Positions 16,745 through 27,820 of a stretch of 64,000 nucleotides of DNA are shown one piece after another; the stretch's first letter is position 1; each line of letters begins with the position of its first letter. Where the stretch lies: positions 124,001 through 188,000 of the forward strand of contig NZ_JACGXL010000001.1 in the NCBI RefSeq assembly GCF_014138265.1, given 5' to 3'. The notes beneath the pieces are model-generated. The model saw only the letters and a program-made list of their open reading frames with translations. It ran no database searches and had not been told where the DNA came from. The position numbers and the translations under genes were made by a program. The DNA is from Dokdonella fugitiva. GTDB taxonomy: Bacteria; Pseudomonadota; Gammaproteobacteria; Xanthomonadales; Rhodanobacteraceae.

Positions 16745-18862
16745 TCAGGCCGCGTAACGGTGCACGCGGTTGCGGCCGTCGTGCTTGGCGGCGTAGAGCG
16801 CGCGATCGGCCGCTTCGAGCAGGGCGGCGACGTCGCTGTCGTTGCCGGTGTCGCAGAGGAACGCGATGCCGATGCTCACGGTCGCGATCCCGCGCAGTTC
16901 CGGCATGAGCCAGGCGAGCTGGCCGGCGACGTGGGTGCGCATGCGTTCGGCCGCGGCCATGACGTCCGCCGGCGTGCGCGCGCGGATCGCGGCGATGAAT
17001 TCCTCGCCGCCGAAGCGGCCGAGCAGGTCGCCTTCGTCGAGGCAGTCGCGCATCGCGTGCGCGCCGATCGTCAGCGCGCGATCGCCGAGCAGGTGCCCGC
17101 GCAGGTCGTTGATCTGCTTGAAGTGGTCGAAGTCGACCAGCAGCACGGCGAACTCGTCGCCGGCGGCGCGCGACTCGCGCAGCGCGCGTTCGATCCGCTC
17201 GAGCACGTCGCGGCGGTTCGACACGCCGGTGAGCCAGTCGGTGGTCGCCGCCTGGTAAAGCTCGGCGGCCTGCTGCTCGAGCCGCGTGTTCGCCTCGCCG
17301 AGCGCGGCGCGCTGCCGCTCGATCTCGACGCTGCGCAGCTCGAGCGCGCGGTTGAGCCGGCGCACGCCGCGATAGCGCCAGATCAGCGCGAGCAGGGCGA
17401 GCGCGAGGCCGGCGAGTGCGATCGCGCCGAAGCGGCGCTGTACCGCCTGCGCCTGCAGGCGAGCGGATTGCAGTTCGTTGTCCTTGGCGAGCATGGCGAG
17501 GCGTTGGTCGGCGTCCGAGCGCGCGTGGCGCACCTCGAGCGCCGAGAGTTGCCGGCTTGCGCGGATGCCGATCAGTTCCTCGCGCGCGGCCGCCGATTTG
17601 TGCGCGTAGCGCAGCGCTTCGGCGTCGTCGTGCTCGGCACGCGCGAGCTGCTCGCGCAGCGTGTACGCCTGCGCGAGCTGCGGTCGCAAGCGGGTCGCCT
17701 CAAGGCCGGCGATCGCCTCGTCGATGAGGCCGCGCGCGCGCAGGTATTCGCGCTGGGAGAGCGCGATCTCGGTCTGGTGCAGCAGCGAACGCGCGACCAG
17801 TTCACGCTGGCCGAGTTCGCGGCCGATCGAGAGCGCGCGATCGAAGTGCTCGACCGCGGCGACGGTCTGCTTCGCGCCGAGCAGCGCGCGCCCGAGTTCG
17901 AGGTGCTCGAAGCCCTGGTGCGGCCGGTCGCCGAGCGCGGTATCGATCGCGAGCGCTTCCTCGGCCGCCTTGCGCGCGCCGGCGTAGTCCTCGATGTCGT
18001 TGAGCAGGCTCGAATACGCGCCGGTCACCGAGGAATACATCGACGGCACGCCGCTGCGGATCGCCGCCTCGGTCGCGCGTTCGAAATATGCGCGCGATGC
18101 CGCGGTGTCCTCGATTTCGCGGTAGAGCAGGGCCAGGTTGCGATAGACGTTGGACAGGCGATCGCCCGAGCGCTCGCGTTCGGCGACGGACTCGAGCTGC
18201 GCGTCGAGTGCCTGCGCGAAATCGCCGCGGTCGCGCCAGATCGTGCCGAGGTCGGACAGCGCGCGCATCGCGCCGATGCCGTTGCCTGCGGACTTGAACA
18301 GGTCGAGCGAACGCTGCTGGTGCGCGACCGCTTCGTCGAGGCGGCCGCTGCGGCGCTCGAGCACGCCGAGCGCGTTCTCCGCCTGCGCCTCGGCGCTGAC
18401 GTCGCCGTGGCGGTGCGCGAGTACGCGCAGGCGATCGGCGAGTTCGCGCGAGCGTTCGTAGTCGCCGAGCGCGAGCGAGCTCTGCGCGACGAGCGTGGTC
18501 AGCATGATCGTCGCCGCGATGTCGCCGCGTTGCTGCGCGGCCGGCAGCGCGCGCGTCCAGAGGCGGTTGGCGACGTCGGGAAGATCGAGCGCCGAACAGA
18601 TGTCGCCGGCGGTCGCGAGCAGCTGTTGGCGCGCCCACGGGCCGCCGATCGCATCGGCGAGTCGCACGGTGGTGTCGTCGGCGAGCGTGGCGTCGACGGC
18701 CGCGGCGATCTGCCGGCTGCCGGTGACGACGCGCGCGAGTGGATATTCCTCCGCCACGCTGGTCGCCGTCGCGACGGCAGACAGGGCGATGAGCAGTGCG
18801 CGGACGGGCGAGCGCGCCCGCCGCCATGGGCGGTCGGGAGGCAACGGGTTCCCCGGGTGCAT
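16745..18862 (-). CDS. TPR-containing membrane diguanylate cyclase
   Basis: A 705-residue sensor that should make cyclic di-GMP. An N-terminal signal/anchor is followed by a long periplasmic region of TPR-like helices (ANRLWTRALPAAQQRGDIAA, ALGVLERRSGRLDEAVAHQQ), a transmembrane segment near residue 490 (IALAGLALALLALIWRYRG), a short coiled coil and a C-terminal GGDEF domain with DWLTGVSNRR and an intact GGEEF active site near 640. The RxxD inhibitory site is absent: DEGD stands in its place, so product feedback inhibition is unlikely. It is transcribed divergently from rimO, with 230 bases between. Confidence 0.93.
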   Translation of the reverse strand: MHPGNPLPPDRPWRRARSPVRALLIALSAVATATSVAEEYPLARVVTGSRQIAAAVDATLADDTTVRLADAIGGPWARQQLLATAGDICSALDLPDVANRLWTRALPAAQQRGDIAATIMLTTLVAQSSLALGDYERSRELADRLRVLAHRHGDVSAEAQAENALGVLERRSGRLDEAVAHQQRSLDLFKSAGNGIGAMRALSDLGTIWRDRGDFAQALDAQLESVAERERSGDRLSNVYRNLALLYREIEDTAASRAYFERATEAAIRSGVPSMYSSVTGAYSSLLNDIEDYAGARKAAEEALAIDTALGDRPHQGFEHLELGRALLGAKQTVAAVEHFDRALSIGRELGQRELVARSLLHQTEIALSQREYLRARGLIDEAIAGLEATRLRPQLAQAYTLREQLARAEHDDAEALRYAHKSAAAREELIGIRASRQLSALEVRHARSDADQRLAMLAKDNELQSARLQAQAVQRRFGAIALAGLALALLALIWRYRGVRRLNRALELRSVEIERQRAALGEANTRLEQQAAELYQAATTDWLTGVSNRRDVLERIERALRESRAAGDEFAVLLVDFDHFKQINDLRGHLLGDRALTIGAHAMRDCLDEGDLLGRFGGEEFIAAIRARTPADVMAAAERMRTHVAGQLAWLMPELRGIATVSIGIAFLCDTGNDSDVAALLEAADRALYAAKHDGRNRVHRYAA

Positions 18863-19092
18863 CGCGCAACTCTCTCCGGTCGTCCAAACCGGGCCGGCGC
18901 AGGTTCCCCCTTCGCGGCCGCGGCGTCATCTTACAGAGCGCCCACGGGAAAAGTCCGGTGTGCGGCTGCAAAAGCAGCAAAACTTGTGTTTCGCGGTCGC
19001 CCCTGGCTGTCGCGGCCGCTCCATGCGAGGCGATCCGCCGCGGCCCGCGGCGCGGCTGGTAGACTATCCGGCTGCCATCCGCCGGGTTTTCC

Positions 19093-20412
19093 ATGTCACG
19101 CCGCAATCCCAAGGTCGGCTTCGTCAGCCTCGGCTGCCCGAAAGCCCTCGTCGACTCCGAGCGCATCCTCACCCAGCTGCGCGTCGAGGGTTACGACATC
19201 GTGCCGAGCTACGATGCGGCCGACGTCGTCGTGGTCAACACCTGCGGTTTCATCGACGCGGCCGTGACCGAATCGCTCGATGCGATCGGCGAGGCGCTCG
19301 AGGAGAACGGCAAGGTCATCGTCACCGGGTGCCTCGGCAAGCGCGCCGAGGTGATCCGCGAGGCGCACCCAGGCGTGCTGTCGATCTCCGGTCCGCAGGA
19401 CTACGCGAGCGTGATGAGCGCGGTGCACGCGGCGCTGCCGCCGAAGCACGATCCGTTCCTCGATCTCGTGCCGCCGCAAGGCGTGAAGCTCACACCCAAA
19501 CACTACGCGTACCTCAAGATTTCCGAAGGCTGCAACCACCGCTGCACGTTCTGCATCATCCCGTCGATGCGCGGCGACCTCGTGTCGCGGCCGGTCGACG
19601 AAGTGCTCGTCGAAGCGGAGAAGCTCGTCAAGGGCGGCGTCAAGGAACTGCTCGTCGTGTCGCAGGACACGAGCGCCTACGGCGTCGACCTGCAGTACGC
19701 CGAGCGCGAGTGGCGCGGCAAGGCGCATGCGACGCGCATGACCGGTCTGTGCGAGGGGCTCGCCGAGCTAGGCGCGTGGACGCGCCTGCACTACGTTTAT
19801 CCGTATCCGCACGTCGACGACGTGATCCCGCTGATGGCGGACGGTCGCATCCTGCCGTACCTCGACATCCCGTTTCAGCACGCGAGCCCGCGCATCCTCA
19901 AGCTCATGAAGCGGCCGGGCGCGGTCGACAAGGTGCTCGCGCGCGTGCAGGCGTGGCGCAAGGCATGCCCGGATCTCACGTTGCGCAGCACCTTCATCGT
20001 CGGCTTCCCCGGCGAGACGGAAGCGGAATTCGAGGAACTGCTCGACTTCCTGCGCGAAGCGCAGCTCGATCGCGTCGGCGCGTTCGCCTATTCGCCGGTC
20101 GACGGCGCCAAGGCGAACGAGCTGCCCGATCCCGTGCCCGAGGAGATCAAGGAGGAACGCCTCGAGCGCTTCATGGAAGTGCAGGCGGAGATTTCCGCCG
20201 CACGCCTCGCACGCAAGATCGGCACGCGCCAGCAGGTGATCGTCGACGAAGTGGACGAGGACGGCGCGATCGCGCGCTCGAAGGCGGACGCACCGGAGAT
20301 CGACGGCATCGTGCGCATCGACGACGGCCAGGCGCTCAAGCCCGGCCAGTTCGTCGAGGTGGAGATCATCCACACGGACGAGCACGACCTGATCGGCCGC
20401 CTCGCGGCCTGA
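19093..20412 (+). CDS. rimO: ribosomal protein S12 methylthiotransferase
   Basis: A radical-SAM enzyme that adds a methylthio group to the conserved aspartate of ribosomal protein S12. The 439-residue protein has the three N-terminal cysteines for the auxiliary cluster (Cys15, Cys51, Cys80), the radical-SAM motif CNHRCTFC (Cys147, 151, 154) and a C-terminal TRAM domain. RimO-specific features such as [16 protein letters not shown] and [15 protein letters not shown] are present. The ATG at 19093 starts directly before the MTTase domain. It appears to be monocistronic. The 300 bases after it hold no gene I can support. Confidence 0.97.
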   Translation: MSRRNPKVGFVSLGCPKALVDSERILTQLRVEGYDIVPSYDAADVVVVNTCGFIDAAVTESLDAIGEALEENGKVIVTGCLGKRAEVIREAHPGVLSISGPQDYASVMSAVHAALPPKHDPFLDLVPPQGVKLTPKHYAYLKISEGCNHRCTFCIIPSMRGDLVSRPVDEVLVEAEKLVKGGVKELLVVSQDTSAYGVDLQYAEREWRGKAHATRMTGLCEGLAELGAWTRLHYVYPYPHVDDVIPLMADGRILPYLDIPFQHASPRILKLMKRPGAVDKVLARVQAWRKACPDLTLRSTFIVGFPGETEAEFEELLDFLREAQLDRVGAFAYSPVDGAKANELPDPVPEEIKEERLERFMEVQAEISAARLARKIGTRQQVIVDEVDEDGAIARSKADAPEIDGIVRIDDGQALKPGQFVEVEIIHTDEHDLIGRLAA

Positions 20413-20712
20413 TCGCGTGGCCGGCTGGCAGTCGGTCGCGCGCCCTGCCGCGCACCCTGCGTATCCGGATCGGTGACCGGCAGCCTGCTGCTCGGAGTCC
20501 GCCATGCACGCGCCTCGTGCACGCGTATCGTCGCGTGAGCACGTGCCTTCGTCGTGGCTCCGGCCACGGCCAGTGATTCCGCGCGCGGCGGCGTACGGCG
20601 GATCGGGCGAGGTGACTCGCGAGGTCGCCGGGTGGATGCGGGCGCCGGCGGCAATCATGCCGAGCGGATGGCGCCGGCACGCTACGATGCGCGTTGCGAA
20701 GGAGGGCAGGGC

Positions 20713-21489
20713 ATGCAGCGCAGGATCGGATCGATGTTCGCCGCGGCTGGCCTGCTCGCGGTCGCGACGACGCTCGTGCACGCGGACGACGACGTGCCCG
20801 CATTCGACCGGCCCGGCCTCGCATTCGCGACGGCGACGCTGCCGCACGCGTCGTGCGCGTGGGAGCAAGGCCTGTTCGACGCCGACACCGACCGCGTCGC
20901 GCGCGTGCGCACGACCGACGTCGTCGCCGACAGCCTGCTCCATTGCGGCGTCGCCGACGGCGTCGAACTGCAGCTCGGCGCCGACAGCTGGGGACGCGTC
21001 GACGTGCGCGGCCCGGGCGTGTCGACGAGTGCGAGCGGCGGCGGCGATGCACGGATCGGTGTGAAGGTCGCGCCGTGGAATTCGGAGGCATTCTCGCTCG
21101 CCGTGCTCGCGACGGCCGGTGTCCCGACCGGTCGCGCGCCGATCGGTGGCGGTGGCCATGCGCGCGATCTCGGCGTTTCGATGGCGTGGCCCGCAGGCGA
21201 CGACCGCAGCATGACGCTCTACGCGGACCGGCACTGGGGACGCGACGGCAACGGCGCGCTCGTCGCGCTCGCCTACGGATTCCCGCTGCGCGATCGCCTC
21301 GCCGGCTACGTCGAGGGCGGTGTCGGCTCGGGTGCGTCGCATGCGCGCGAGGCCGGCGGTGGCCTCAGCTGGATGGCGACGCCTCGCGTGCAGTTCGACG
21401 CGTCGTTCCTGCGCGCGCTCGATCGCGCGACGACCGACTGGCAGGCCGGCATCGGCGTTTCGATCCTGTTCGCGCCGGCCCCCTCGTGA
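20713..21489 (+). CDS. putative outer-membrane beta-barrel (transporter family) protein
   Basis: A 258-residue exported protein. The signal peptide covers residues 1-26 (FAAAGLLAVATTLVHA), and the mature part alternates polar and hydrophobic residues with many glycines, ending in a strand-like GIGVSILFAPAPS. This resembles the small outer-membrane proteins annotated as transporter or MetA-pathway proteins. The exact substrate is unknown. The ATG at 20713 is preceded by ggagggcag; the frame is open further upstream but lacks a signal peptide there. The next gene starts within its stop codon (GTGA). Confidence 0.75.
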   Translation: MQRRIGSMFAAAGLLAVATTLVHADDDVPAFDRPGLAFATATLPHASCAWEQGLFDADTDRVARVRTTDVVADSLLHCGVADGVELQLGADSWGRVDVRGPGVSTSASGGGDARIGVKVAPWNSEAFSLAVLATAGVPTGRAPIGGGGHARDLGVSMAWPAGDDRSMTLYADRHWGRDGNGALVALAYGFPLRDRLAGYVEGGVGSGASHAREAGGGLSWMATPRVQFDASFLRALDRATTDWQAGIGVSILFAPAPS

Positions 21490-22334
21490 ACGCGGCGATC
21501 GGCCTCGCGCCTTCGTTCGCCTGCGCGAGCGCCCCGCGCGCGCATCCGCTGCTGAGCGCATGGCTCGACCCGGCGTCGCCGTTGCCGGGGCTCGACGAGC
21601 TCGAGGCGCGTCGCTTGCGTGCGCAGCACGACGACGGCATCGCGCGCCCCGCATTCCGCGCGCAGACGCGCGCGCTGCTCGACGACGGGCTGCACTACGA
21701 GACGCGCATCGCCGCGCACCACGTGCTCGCGACGCGCGAACACGACGCGCACGATGCGTTCAATGCATTGGTCTGGCTGCGCCATCCGCAGCTCAAGTGG
21801 GCGCTCAATGCGCGTCAGGCGGCCGACGTCGCGCGCATCGGCGCGAAGCAGCGTACGCGCGGGCAATGCGCGCTGACCCACTTCGACGAGGCCGGCGCGA
21901 TCGCCTGGCTCGCGGCGCCGCGGTTGCTCGCGGCGTGGGACGCGCACGACTGGGCGAGCCTCTTCGTCGCGGAGCGCGATGCGTGGGGCCCGGCGATCGC
22001 GGTCACCGTGTTCGGCCATGCGCTGCTCGAGCATGTCTGGAACGGCCACGACCTGCCGGTCGCGAAGTGCCTCGTCGTCGAGGTGGCCGCCGACGCGCTC
22101 GGCGACGTCGGCGAAGCCGCCATCCTCGCGCGTCGACCGCGCGCGGAAGCCGGAATATCCGCGGCGATCCGCGCCGGTACCGTGCTCGCGGATCCGCAGG
22201 AGCTCCGCCCGCTGCCGCTCGCCGGCATCCGCGGCTGGCACGCGGGCGCGACGGCCGGATTCGTCGCGCAGGCATCGTGTTTCCGGCCTTTGCGCGAGGG
22301 TCGGCGCTACCCGCCGCCGTGGCGGCTCGCGTGA
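21486..22334 (+). CDS. DUF3025 family protein
   Basis: A 282-residue cytoplasmic protein. The family hallmark HDAFNALVWLRHPQLKWALN lies near residues 85-105, and the YETRIAAHHVLATRE segment precedes it; together they identify DUF3025, which has no known function. The start is a GTG (21486) that overlaps the TGA of the beta-barrel gene, so it depends on translation of that gene. The next gene, an ABC ATPase, begins 194 bases on and is probably a separate unit. Confidence 0.85.
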   Translation: MNAAIGLAPSFACASAPRAHPLLSAWLDPASPLPGLDELEARRLRAQHDDGIARPAFRAQTRALLDDGLHYETRIAAHHVLATREHDAHDAFNALVWLRHPQLKWALNARQAADVARIGAKQRTRGQCALTHFDEAGAIAWLAAPRLLAAWDAHDWASLFVAERDAWGPAIAVTVFGHALLEHVWNGHDLPVAKCLVVEVAADALGDVGEAAILARRPRAEAGISAAIRAGTVLADPQELRPLPLAGIRGWHAGATAGFVAQASCFRPLREGRRYPPPWRLA

Positions 22335-22528
22335 CGCGCGGGAACTTTCGTCGGCCTTTGCGGTATCTTTCCGCGCGCCCCGCGTCCAGGGTCGCTGCGA
22401 TGCCGGCGGGCACGGCCCGCTCGCGACGTCGTCGGCCGACGCGGTGCGCCACATCCATCTGGGGTAGTCGCCCGCGCGGCTTTCGCGTGCGCGGGCTGCC
22501 ATGTCCGTTAACAGGTGCAGCGAAGACG

Positions 22529-23466
<938 letters not shown>

Positions 23467-23470
<4 letters not shown>

Positions 23471-24201
23471 GCGGCACCATGACGATCTTCCGACGCGAAC
23501 TGCGCAGCTACTTCTCGACCCCGGTCGCCTACGTCTTCATCGTGATCTTCCTGCTGCTGTCGGGCGCGTTCACGTTCTACCTCGGCAACTTCTACGAACG
23601 CGGCCAGGCCGACCTGCAGGCGTTCTTCACGTTCCATCCTTGGCTATACCTGTTCCTTGTTCCCGCGGTATCGATGCGCCTGTGGGCCGAGGAGCGCAAG
23701 ACCGGCACGATCGAGCTGCTGCTGACGCTGCCGATCACCATGTGGCAGGCGGTGTTCGGCAAGTTCCTCGCCGCCTGGGCGTTCATCGCGATCGCGCTCG
23801 CGCTGACGTTCCCGATCTGGCTCACCGTGAACTACCTCGGCAGCCCCGACAACGGCGTGATCTTCGCGAGCTACCTCGGTTCGCTGCTCATGGCGGGCGC
23901 GTTCCTCGCGATCGGCTCGTGCCTCTCGGCGTCGACGCGCAACCAGGTCGTCGCGTTCATCCTGACCGTGGTCATCTGCTTCCTGCTGCTGCTCGCCGGC
24001 TACCCGCTCGTGCTCGACGCGATCCGCGCGATCGCCGGGCAGGGCGTCGCCGACGCGATTTCGGGCCTGAGCTTCCTGACCCACTTCGCGTCGATCAGCA
24101 AGGGCGTGATCGACCTGCGCGACCTCGTCTATTTCGTCCTGATGATCGGCGTCTGGCTGTACGCGACGGCAGTCGTCATCGACATGAAGAAAGCGGCCTG
24201 A
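23467..24201 (+). CDS. ABC transporter permease, GldF-like
   Basis: A 244-residue membrane subunit with six hydrophobic segments. The N-terminus IFRRELRSYFSTPVAYVFI and the early RLWAEERKTGTIELLLTLPI segment are characteristic of the ABC-2 permeases of the GldF/NosY group. It overlaps the ATPase gene by 4 bases and is followed 14 bases later, after a good aggaggg ribosome site, by the GldG-like gene. What the system moves is unknown. Confidence 0.94.
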
Positions 24202-24215
24202 GGAGGGATCCGAGC

Positions 24216-26096
24216 ATGCAACTCAATCGCAAGGCCCTTTCGGGTACCGCACTGGCCGTGCTCGCCGCGCTGTTCGTCGCGGTCATGCTGCTGGTCAACG
24301 TCGTGTTCCGCGGCGCGCGCGCCGACCTCACGCAGAACCACCTGTACACGCTTTCCGACGGCACCAGGAACATCCTGAAGTCGATCGACGAGCCGATCGA
24401 CCTCTACCTGTTCTTCTCCGACAAGGCGAGCGAGGGCATCCCGCAGTTGCGCAGCTACTTCACGACCGTGCGCGAAATGCTGCAGGAGATGGCCGCGCGT
24501 TCCGGCGGCAAGCTGCGACTGCAGGTGATCGACCCGCTGCCGTTCTCCGAGGACGAGGATCGCGCGGCGAGCCTCGGCCTCCAGGCCGTGCCGGTGTCGG
24601 CTTCGGGCGACAAGGTGTTCCTCGGCATCGCCGGCACCAACTCGACCAACGGCCACGCCTCGATCCCGTTCCTGCAGCCGGACAAGGAAGCGTTCCTCGA
24701 GTACGACGTCGCCAAGCTCATCCACGACCTCGAGACGCCGAAGAAGCCGGTCGTCGGCCTGCTGTCGGGGCTGCCGATCGCGGCCGGCTTCGATCCGCAG
24801 ACGCAGCAGATGCGCCAGCCGTGGGCGATCTACCAGCAGTGGACGCAACTGTTCGACGTCAAGCCGGTCGACGCGGCGAGCCTCAAGGCGATCGACAAGG
24901 ACATGGACGTGCTCATCGTCGTGCAGCCGAAGAACCTGTCCGACGACGCGCAGTACGCGATCGACCAGTTCGTGCTGCGCGGCGGCCACCTGCTCGTGTT
25001 CGTCGACCCGAGCGCCGAGCTCGACGACAGCGGCGCCGATCCGTCCAACCCGATGGCCGGCATGATGGCCGACAAGTCGTCCGACCTGCCGAAGCTGTTC
25101 AAGGCGTGGGGCGTCGAATACGACGCGCACAAGGTCGTGCTCGATCGGGCGCGCGGCCTGCCGATCCAGACCGGCGAAGGCACGGCGCCGGTGCGCCATC
25201 CGGGCATCCTCGGCCTGACCCAGGCCGACCTCAACCACGACGACGTGCTGACCGCGAACCTCGACAGCATCAACGTGTCGACCGCCGGTTCGTTCGACCT
25301 CGCCAAGGACGCCAAGGACGAGAAGCTCGTGCCGTTGCTGCAGACGACCTCCGACGCGATGAGCGTGCCGTCGGACCGCCTGCGCATGCTCGGCGATCCG
25401 TCTTCGCTGTTGCAGGGTTACAAGGCCGCCGGCACACCGTTCGTGATCGCGGCGCGCCTGTCCGGCACGTTCAAGACCGCGTTCCCCGAGCGCAACGACG
25501 CCGGCGCGCTCAAGCAGTCGAAGGACGCGAACGGGCAGATCGTGCTCGTCGCCGACACCGACCTGCTCAGCGACCGCATGTGGGTGCAGGTGCGTCCGTT
25601 CCTGGGCCAGCAGATCATGAATCCGTTCGCCAACAACGGCGACTTCGCGGTCAATGCGCTCGACAACATGGCCGGCTCGAGCGACCTCATCTCGATTCGC
25701 GGTCGCGCGACCTCGCAGCGCCCATTCACGACGGTCGAGGCGATCAAGCGCAACGCCGACGAGCGATTCCGCGCCAAGGAGCAGGACCTGCAGCGCGAGC
25801 TGTCGGAGACCGAGCGCAAGCTCACCGAGCTGCAGAGCGCGAAGAGCCAGGACCAGGCGCAGATCCTCTCGACCGAGCAGAAGGCCGAGCTCGAGAAGTT
25901 CCTCGACCGCAAGCTCGAGATCCGCAAGGAGCTGCGCCAGGTGCGGCGCCAGCTCGACGCCGAAATCGAGTCGCTCGGCACGCGGCTGAAGCTCGTCAAC
26001 ATCGTGCTGATGCCGTTGCTCGTCACGCTCGCCGCACTCGCGTTCGCGTGGTGGCGCATGCAGCGTCGTCGCGCCGCCCAGGGAGCCCACGCATGA
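24216..26096 (+). CDS. GldG-like ABC system auxiliary protein
   Basis: A 626-residue inner-membrane protein. An N-terminal transmembrane helix (residues 10-30, ALAVLAALFVAVMLLVNVVF) is followed by a large periplasmic region with LTQNHLYTLSDGTRNIL and DPLPFSEDEDRA motifs of the GldG/ABC_transp_aux family, then a long charged coiled coil (~residues 510-590) and a second transmembrane helix near the C-terminus (LVNIVLMPLLVTLAALAFAW). In Bacteroidetes relatives take part in gliding; here, without other gliding genes, the role is unknown. It overlaps the DUF4340 gene by 4 bases. Confidence 0.92.
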   Translation: MQLNRKALSGTALAVLAALFVAVMLLVNVVFRGARADLTQNHLYTLSDGTRNILKSIDEPIDLYLFFSDKASEGIPQLRSYFTTVREMLQEMAARSGGKLRLQVIDPLPFSEDEDRAASLGLQAVPVSASGDKVFLGIAGTNSTNGHASIPFLQPDKEAFLEYDVAKLIHDLETPKKPVVGLLSGLPIAAGFDPQTQQMRQPWAIYQQWTQLFDVKPVDAASLKAIDKDMDVLIVVQPKNLSDDAQYAIDQFVLRGGHLLVFVDPSAELDDSGADPSNPMAGMMADKSSDLPKLFKAWGVEYDAHKVVLDRARGLPIQTGEGTAPVRHPGILGLTQADLNHDDVLTANLDSINVSTAGSFDLAKDAKDEKLVPLLQTTSDAMSVPSDRLRMLGDPSSLLQGYKAAGTPFVIAARLSGTFKTAFPERNDAGALKQSKDANGQIVLVADTDLLSDRMWVQVRPFLGQQIMNPFANNGDFAVNALDNMAGSSDLISIRGRATSQRPFTTVEAIKRNADERFRAKEQDLQRELSETERKLTELQSAKSQDQAQILSTEQKAELEKFLDRKLEIRKELRQVRRQLDAEIESLGTRLKLVNIVLMPLLVTLAALAFAWWRMQRRRAAQGAHA

Positions 26097-27334
26097 ACCA
26101 GAAGACCCTGATCGGCCTCGGCGTGGCCGCGCTCGTCGCGATCGGCGCCGCGGTCGCGTTGAACCATTCGAACCGGCCGCAGAGCGGGCAGGCGGAGGCT
26201 TCGGCCTACCTCGTGCCGGAACTGCGCGACCACGTCAACGACGTCGCCAAGGTCGTCGTCACCGGCGCCGACAGCAAGGTCGTCGCGACGCTCGAGCGTG
26301 GCGCGAACGGCTGGACGCTCGCGGAGAAGGGCGGCTACCCGGCCGACACCGGCAAGCTGCGCGCGTTCCTGCTCAAGCTCGCCGACGCCAGGCGCGTCGA
26401 GCAGAAGACCTCGAACAAGGACAAGTACGCGCTGCTCGGCGTCGAGGACGTCGCCGCGAAGGACGCGAAGGGCCTGCAGGTCGAACTCGACGGCCTCGCC
26501 AAGCCGCTCGTACTCGTCGTCGGCAACGCCGATCCGCGCGGCGGCACCTACGTGCGCGTCGCCGGGCAGCCCGAGAGCTGGCTCGTGTCGACGTCGCTCG
26601 CGGTCGACAAGAACGGCGCGGACTGGTTGCGCAAGGACCTCGCCGACATCGCGGCGACGCGCATCGCCGCGGTCGCGATCACGCATGCGGACGGCAGCAA
26701 GGTCGCGATCGCGAAGAATGCCGAGGGCGATGCGAACTACGTGCTCGCCGACGTGCCGAAGGGCCGCGAGGCGGGCTCGGAGTTCGCGATCAACGGCCTC
26801 GCTGCCGCGCTCGCGGGCCTGCGCTTCGACGACGTCGTCGCGGCGAAGGACGCGATGCCGCCGGAGCAGGCGTTGAAGGCGCGCTACGCGACGTTCGACG
26901 GCATCGTCGTCGACGTCACGGCGTGGGAGAAGGACGGCAAGAGCTACGCGCAGTTTGCCGCCTCGCTCGACGCCGCGCAGGCGGACAAGGGCATCGCGGC
27001 GGAGCAGGCGAAGGCCAAGGCCGACTACGACGCCGAGAGCGCGGCGGCCGACGCGACGAAGAAGGAAGGCAAGGCCGACGCGGCGGTCACGCCCGTCAAG
27101 CCGGCGTCGATCGACGACGCGGCGAAGGACCGCGAGACGCGCCTGGCCGCGTTGAACAAGGACGTCGCCGACCTCGGCACGCGCTTCTCCGGCTGGACCT
27201 ACGTGCTGCCCGCGTACAAGTACGCGAACATCAACAAGTCGATGTCCGACCTGCTCAAGCCGCTCGACGACAAGAAGGCGGCACCGGCGGCGAAGCCGCC
27301 CGCGAAACCGGCGAAAGTCGGCGCGGCGCACTGA
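26093..27334 (+). CDS. DUF4340 domain protein
   Basis: A 413-residue protein with an N-terminal membrane anchor (residues 4-22) and a periplasmic region of the DUF4340 type, in which a repeated unit VTGADSKVVATLERGANGW / ITHADGSKVAIAKNAEGD occurs twice. A charged helical segment rich in Ala, Lys and Asp (residues ~290-370) and a Lys/Pro/Ala tail follow. DUF4340 genes are habitual companions of GldG-like genes. The ATG overlaps the GldG stop (ATGA). A perfect palindrome follows its stop codon. Confidence 0.9.
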   Translation: MNQKTLIGLGVAALVAIGAAVALNHSNRPQSGQAEASAYLVPELRDHVNDVAKVVVTGADSKVVATLERGANGWTLAEKGGYPADTGKLRAFLLKLADARRVEQKTSNKDKYALLGVEDVAAKDAKGLQVELDGLAKPLVLVVGNADPRGGTYVRVAGQPESWLVSTSLAVDKNGADWLRKDLADIAATRIAAVAITHADGSKVAIAKNAEGDANYVLADVPKGREAGSEFAINGLAAALAGLRFDDVVAAKDAMPPEQALKARYATFDGIVVDVTAWEKDGKSYAQFAASLDAAQADKGIAAEQAKAKADYDAESAAADATKKEGKADAAVTPVKPASIDDAAKDRETRLAALNKDVADLGTRFSGWTYVLPAYKYANINKSMSDLLKPLDDKKAAPAAKPPAKPAKVGAAH

Positions 27335-27340
27335 GCGCAC

Positions 27341-27362
27341 GGCTCCGGCCTCGGCCGGAGCC
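27341..27362 (+). terminator. hairpin after the Gld-type operon
   Basis: GGCTCCGGCC/GGCCGGAGCC is a perfect 10-base stem with a 2-base loop just after the DUF4340 stop. There is no T tract, so it may be an mRNA-stabilising structure rather than an intrinsic terminator. The next gene begins 11 bases after it. Confidence 0.55.
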
Positions 27363-27372
27363 AGCCGCCGCG

Positions 27373-27753
27373 ATGACGAACAACCTCGCACGCCTCTCGG
27401 TCGGCGCCGGCGCGATCGCCGGCGCCGTGGCCGTCGCGCTCGGCGCATTCGGTGCGCATGCGCTGCGCAGCGTGCTCGATGCTGCGGCGCTCTCGACCTG
27501 GCACACCGCCGTCGAATACCAGTTCTGGCACGCGCTCGCGCTGCTCGCGACGGGCGTACTCGCGCGCGATCGCGAGGATCGCCCGCTGCGCTTCGCGGCG
27601 TTCGCGTTCGCCGCGGGCATCGTCGTGTTCTGCGCGAGCCTCTACGCGCTCGCGCTCGGCGCGCCGCGCTGGATAGGCGCGATCACGCCGATCGGCGGCG
27701 TCGCCTTCATCGCCGGTTGGCTCGCGCTCGCCGTGCACGCACGGCGCCCGTAG
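27373..27753 (+). CDS. DUF423 small membrane protein (YgdD family)
   Basis: A 126-residue inner-membrane protein with four hydrophobic helices. The motifs ALGAFGAHAL, WHTAVEYQFWHALALL and ITPIGGVAFIAGW are those of the DUF423 family (YgdD in E. coli), whose function is not established. It lies 39 bases after the Gld-type operon and could be read from it if the intervening hairpin does not terminate. Confidence 0.92.
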   Translation: MTNNLARLSVGAGAIAGAVAVALGAFGAHALRSVLDAAALSTWHTAVEYQFWHALALLATGVLARDREDRPLRFAAFAFAAGIVVFCASLYALALGAPRWIGAITPIGGVAFIAGWLALAVHARRP

Positions 27754-27820
27754 GCTCGGCCGGCGCCGCTCGCGATCGCGATGCTGCGCCGGCCAGCGCA
27801 GTGCGCGTCCGACCTACCTG

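Noticed and set aside
16625-19267. An 880-codon open frame on the plus strand
   Set aside because: It lies opposite the GGDEF protein and crosses into rimO in another frame; it has no domain signature.
20413-20712. A possible small gene between rimO and the beta-barrel gene
   Set aside because: Frames across this 300-base gap are short, overlap in both directions and have no start with a ribosome site.
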